From positions 69,951,147 to 70,015,146 of the forward strand of contig NC_080694.1 in NCBI RefSeq assembly GCF_030445035.2: a DNA stretch of 64,000 bases. Reading direction: 5' to 3'. The position numbers and the translations under genes are program-made. Position 1 is the first letter of the stretch. Each line of letters begins with the position of its first letter. Origin of the DNA: Dasypus novemcinctus. Lineage: Eukaryota; Chordata; Mammalia; Cingulata; Dasypodidae. Below are positions 60,939-64,000 of the stretch, piece after piece. The notes beneath the pieces were generated by a model. It had not been told where the DNA came from, made no database searches, and saw only the letters and a list, made by a program, of their open reading frames with translations.

Positions 60939-61560
60939 TTTAACATGCTTAATCCCAGTCTCCCTCCTAGCCCTTATTCCAAAACCTGTCCCACTCATAC
61001 CCTGGGGAGGGCTGGCAAACCCACATGCCATCATGCCAGAACTAAGCATTTTCCGACCAGGAAGGAAACAGCAAATGAGGTGGCTGGAATCAACTTTGTG
61101 TTAACCCTTTCAAGGTAGTCTCTGCGTAACCTTTCCTCACCCAGGACCTGGAAACCAGTTTCTGATGAAAACCTGCAAAATAAAGCCCATCAACTTTGGG
61201 AAGATGCAGTCTTTATCTATTTTTCTATTTTTGTGGAAACTTATATCCTCAAAATTCTAATTAAGTCTATTTCTTCCAGAATCAACATTTTGCTAGCCGT
61301 ACAGGAATTTCATCCATCTTCATCCAGGGTTCCAGATTTGCCTTCCTCCAACCATGATAGAATGACTGGAGGGTTTTACACCTTGTCAGGTATGGCCTAA
61401 TGCCCCTAACCAGCAGAAAGTAGCTACAGAAGAATGACCATCATTGTTCAGCACCCCTTTAAAAATGAAGGTGTAAACTCTCAGGGGGAGTTGAAGCAAG
61501 CTAGATTAGGAAATAAAGAGATGAATCAGCAACCTGCGAGAAAGACCACTGTCATTAAAA
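60939..61560 (+). mobile_element. Possible ERV1 remnant (LTR-like block and 3' internal text)
   Basis: Bases 60939-61286 have TG...CA-like ends and an AATAAA near 61181. Bases ~61370-61500 (CTAACCAGCAGAAAGTAGCT, GTTCAGCACCCCTTTAAA) remind me of the 3' internal part of ERV1 elements. The evidence is thin and the fossil is broken. Confidence 0.3.
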
Positions 61561-61619
61561 ATGTGACAATGGAGATCCCACAAGATGGCTCCTGGAAGGA
61601 CCTTGAGAGAACCCCCATC

Positions 61620-61810
61620 CAGGAGGTTATACACAGTGGGAACTTTCACAAGTTGTTAGCCAGAAACACTGGCTTCTGCTAGATATTCATTGGGGAATTT
61701 GTTGGACAGATTCATCCATGGTATATTTTACCAAAGTAGCTAAACAGTAAGAAGAAGAACTTGTATTTTTTCTAGCATTTGCTATTGGAATACAGGCTCC
61801 AACCTGTGAG
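61620..61810 (-). pseudogene. NF1: NF1 processed pseudogene, downstream piece
   Basis: On the minus strand, text equivalent to the neurofibromin segment LLTVLATLVKYTTDEFDQ can be read (here LATLVKYTMDESVQQIP with frame changes), followed by YLAEAS and a decayed VVHNLLD. In the parent protein this lies ~60 residues after the end of the upstream piece at 62880, so the two belong to one retrocopy separated by inserted sequence. The reading is broken and the 3' end fades near 61620. Confidence 0.75.
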
Positions 61811-61990
61811 ACCAGGTCCTCACTGTAGTTGTTCTTCAAAGGCACAGCTCTGTACCATGTCTTTAGGCCTTTGGCTGGGAGTGTGGGCTGAGCCAAGAAG
61901 TTCTGGCCACTAAGCATATCTTCCTTATAAACTGCAAAGTGCAGGAGGGCAACTCAGGTTTACTGATTTGGAAGTGAATGGTCTTGGCCA
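61811..61990 (-). other. Unassigned segment between INTS8 and NF1 pieces
   Basis: About 180 bp without clear match to either parent as I remember them. It may be decayed INTS8 or NF1 sequence or part of another insert. Confidence 0.4.
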
Positions 61991-62545
61991 GCCACATGAG
62001 GTTCAGTCCATCTGCTTTCTTTGGGGTCTGAAGGTTTTTTGTGTATGTAGCTGCTGGAGGCTGTCCAGGCTTTATATGGATTACTCTGAAGCTGAAATGT
62101 GGGACCTTGTAGTGTAAGGTATTCGTTTTCTTTCTAGTTTAATACAACCAATGCACTCCTCAGCTGCAGCTTGATGAGAAGGAATATCAGTAATCCTCAT
62201 TTCTAGATATCCTCCAACCTTACTAAAGAGGTTGGAAAGCATTCTTTCTCCATATTGCCCAGTTCCAGCTTCATGAGTATTAATATTCAAAAGCGGCATC
62301 TCATTTAGCATGAACTGATGAAGTTTTTATGAGAACTCTGTTGCCAATGCCAAACAAGCAGCAAATGGCTGTTTGGCATGGGCAAAGTCCTTGGCAGTAC
62401 TGCAATGCAAACCTTTTGCTATAAGAATGCAAACCAAATCTCTTGTTAAATTGTCTTTAATTCCCAGGATGACACCACTATAGACAGTGGGTACTTCTCA
62501 CTTATTGGACACTGTCCAAAATTGGCACCCTGATGTCACTCCAGT
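61991..62545 (-). pseudogene. INTS8: INTS8 processed pseudogene fragment (Integrator subunit 8)
   Basis: INTS8 is a scaffold subunit of the Integrator complex, which cleaves nascent RNA with RNA polymerase II. The minus strand reads QFWTVSNKSEVPTVYSGVIL, then GIKDNLTRDLVCIL, AKGLHCSTAKDFAHAKQ and MLNEMPLLNINTHEAGTGQ. VGGYLEMRITDIPSHQAAAE and a decayed NPY...PKESR follow. These match consecutive parts of human INTS8 in order, without introns. Only the central-to-C-terminal part is present; stops and frame changes show it is dead. It lies inside the NF1 retrocopy on the same strand. Confidence 0.75.
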
Positions 62546-62879
62546 ACCCACTAGACAGGAAGAGTGGTTAGTTCACCTACATTGGATTCCCTGGGATCTG
62601 GAAGTTGAGGTCCATGGGCTTGCTGCCATGGATCCACATGGGCAAGGTGTCATAATTGGAGAAGTCCAGTTCTGGTCCTTGGTGTTCATGCAGGAGTGCT
62701 GCAGCTTATTGTACTGGAGGAACTTCTTGCCCTTGCCCTTGTTCATGTGTTTCTCAATCTTGGTTTCTGGGAGGGATGTCATGTCCCAGTGGCAGGCAGT
62801 TTCGGGACCAGTCTTCTCTTCATTGAATGGATCAGGTTGGCTAATTAGGAATCAATATATTTGGAACCTAGCAGAAAAA
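62546..62879 (-). pseudogene. Protein-like segment of unknown origin inside the retrocopy mosaic
   Basis: The minus strand reads in pieces like a former coding sequence, for example FSNYDTLPMWIHGSKPMDLN in one frame and ETKIEKHMNKGKGKKFLQYN in another. I cannot place it. It sits between the NF1 piece (right) and the INTS8 piece (left) and may be a third retrocopy or an extension of one of them. Confidence 0.4.
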
Positions 62880-63535
62880 ATAGGGGTGTTGGGATCCCTG
62901 ATTCCATTTCTTGCCTTTTGGGAGCTTTTGTGTCTGATATCAAGTGATCAAAAGTTTTCCTTGTTCCAAGCAACTTCTTGGTGCTAGCCTGGGTGAGTTC
63001 TCCCATGTCCAGGCTCATGGATTTCCTTGTTTGGGAGCTGGTTTGACCCATGGTTGGATTGGCTGCTGCAAGGTACCCTTCAGAACCTTTGTGAGGACCA
63101 TGGCTGATTTTCCTTAAACGTCCTATAGCTTGGGTCACCATGGTAAGTGGGATATGCACCCATAGGAATATTTTCCATTGAAATATCAGTGAGAAGCAGA
63201 TATTTTTCTATGTTTTAGGCTGCAGCAACTTTGTGCCTCCTCTTACACTGTAAGTCTGCTAAACAAGGCATGCTCTGAGTATTCACCTGTTAACCAAAGT
63301 TAGCAATGTATGTAAAATTCTGACTGTTCTTGCAGTAGTAACAGGTGATGGATGCCTATATCCTTTTAAGAAGTGTCCAACCAATGCAAAGTTAGTTAGA
63401 GTTGAAGTTGAGTCCAACAAAATGATCCATTTGCTTGCAGTGCCATTCCAGAGGGTACAGTATTGCCATAAATACTTCCTCAGGACTCTTGTCATTGAAT
63501 GTCTGGAGACTGTCCAAGGTGTGCAGGTTTTTTTC
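62880..63535 (-). pseudogene. NF1: NF1 processed pseudogene, upstream piece (neurofibromin C-terminal region)
   Basis: Neurofibromin is a Ras GTPase-activating protein; this piece comes from its C-terminal region, far downstream of the GAP domain. The minus strand gives [20 protein letters not shown], then FALVGHFLKGYRHPSPVTTA, RTVRILHTLLTLVN, then TDISMEN, HGDPSYRTFKENQPWSS, RKSMSLDMGELTQAS and KKLLGTRKTFDHLISDTKAP, ending KRQEMESG. The order is that of the parent with no introns, so this is a retrocopy. Frame changes near 63100 and 63290-63420 and a degraded stretch near 63200-63290 show it is non-functional. Confidence 0.85.
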
Positions 63536-64000
63536 AACAAGTGCAGTACCTGCTGAGTGCAAGTTGACCTCATCAGGCTGCAGCACCACCACAGCTGCCC
63601 AAGGGGGTTTCTGGCCAGGCTCATGTGGCACCATACTTTGCTCTTGTGAGCATTGCTCTGAGAGACAGGGTCCAAAAGGCTCATCTTGAACTTGTTGCAC
63701 CACAGGGGCACTTGCTGGTAGTGTATGTTAAGGTGATAGAGGAAATCAAAGATCAGATTGTCCACTGGGAAGAACTTGGGGGTCCTTACATTCTGCCGGG
63801 AATGAATATGGCAGTGCTAAACTTTCCTGTTCTGCCAGAAAGAGAGAATGTAGTCATCTATAAAAATCTCACCCACTCAAATGAGGAAGGAGCTGGCTAG
63901 AGCACCTATCTCAATGCACTTGGTGATGTGCCTCTTGTCCTGACCTTCCCCAAGCTTGATGTGGAGCCAATTCTCGTTGGAATGTAGCTCTGTGCTACCA
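63536..64000 (-). other. Unassigned, possibly coding-derived segment at the window edge
   Basis: The minus strand contains former-coding-looking text ([40 protein letters not shown]) that I cannot assign. It may be the upstream continuation of the NF1 retrocopy or another inserted retrocopy. It continues past the window end. Confidence 0.35.

Noticed and set aside
62487-62987. 166-codon plus-strand frame
   Set aside because: It is antisense to the retrocopy mosaic, whose recognisable protein text is on the minus strand.

Overview
The window looks like mammalian nuclear DNA, most probably from a xenarthran such as an armadillo. Two long tRNA-derived SINEs of the armadillo DAS type (about 36.7 and 38.2 kb) and one related copy (48.1 kb) point that way. 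So does a retroposon with a G-rich 3' end that occurs at least eight times. There are no bacterial-style operons, rRNA genes or CRISPR arrays. This assignment and all gene names rest on remembered family sequences, not on searches.

Host genes are sparse. The only intact protein-coding gene I can support is an olfactory receptor at 22.2-23.2 kb (minus strand), which reads as the orthologue of human OR11A1. A second receptor at 49.9-50.8 kb (minus) reads as OR2B3 and has one extra base in the fifth membrane helix. A third, old and full-length receptor pseudogene lies at 19.2-20.0 kb (plus) and looks like family 1. OR11A1 and OR2B3 belong to the receptor cluster beside the human MHC class I region, so this is probably the armadillo counterpart of that cluster, in a different arrangement.

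The rest is a dense layering of retroelements. From 0 to 1.7 kb there is the 3' end of an ERV-L fossil with its LTR. From 2.4 to 17.3 kb two related minus-strand LTR elements lie head to tail. The first is complete, with 4-bp target duplications, and carries three later insertions, one of them an oppositely oriented LTR of the same group. The second has lost its 3' end and keeps a primer-binding site matching tRNA-Arg(TCT). From 27.8 to 30.0 kb is a 2.2-kb non-coding retroposon with 14-bp target duplications; its relatives lie at 4.2, 6.7, 38.6, 41.9 and 52.8 kb. From 42.2 to 46.1 kb is the 5' half of an L1, and at 55-56 kb an L1 reverse-transcriptase remnant on the minus strand. From 58.7 to 60.0 kb is a gammaretrovirus-like LTR with a tRNA-His-type primer-binding site and leader.

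At the right end (61.6-63.5 kb) a processed copy of NF1 (neurofibromin, C-terminal region) is interrupted by sequence that includes a processed copy of INTS8 (Integrator subunit 8), all on the minus strand. This mosaic of retrocopies and the tandem LTR elements are the most unusual structures here. I found no convincing new functional gene system.
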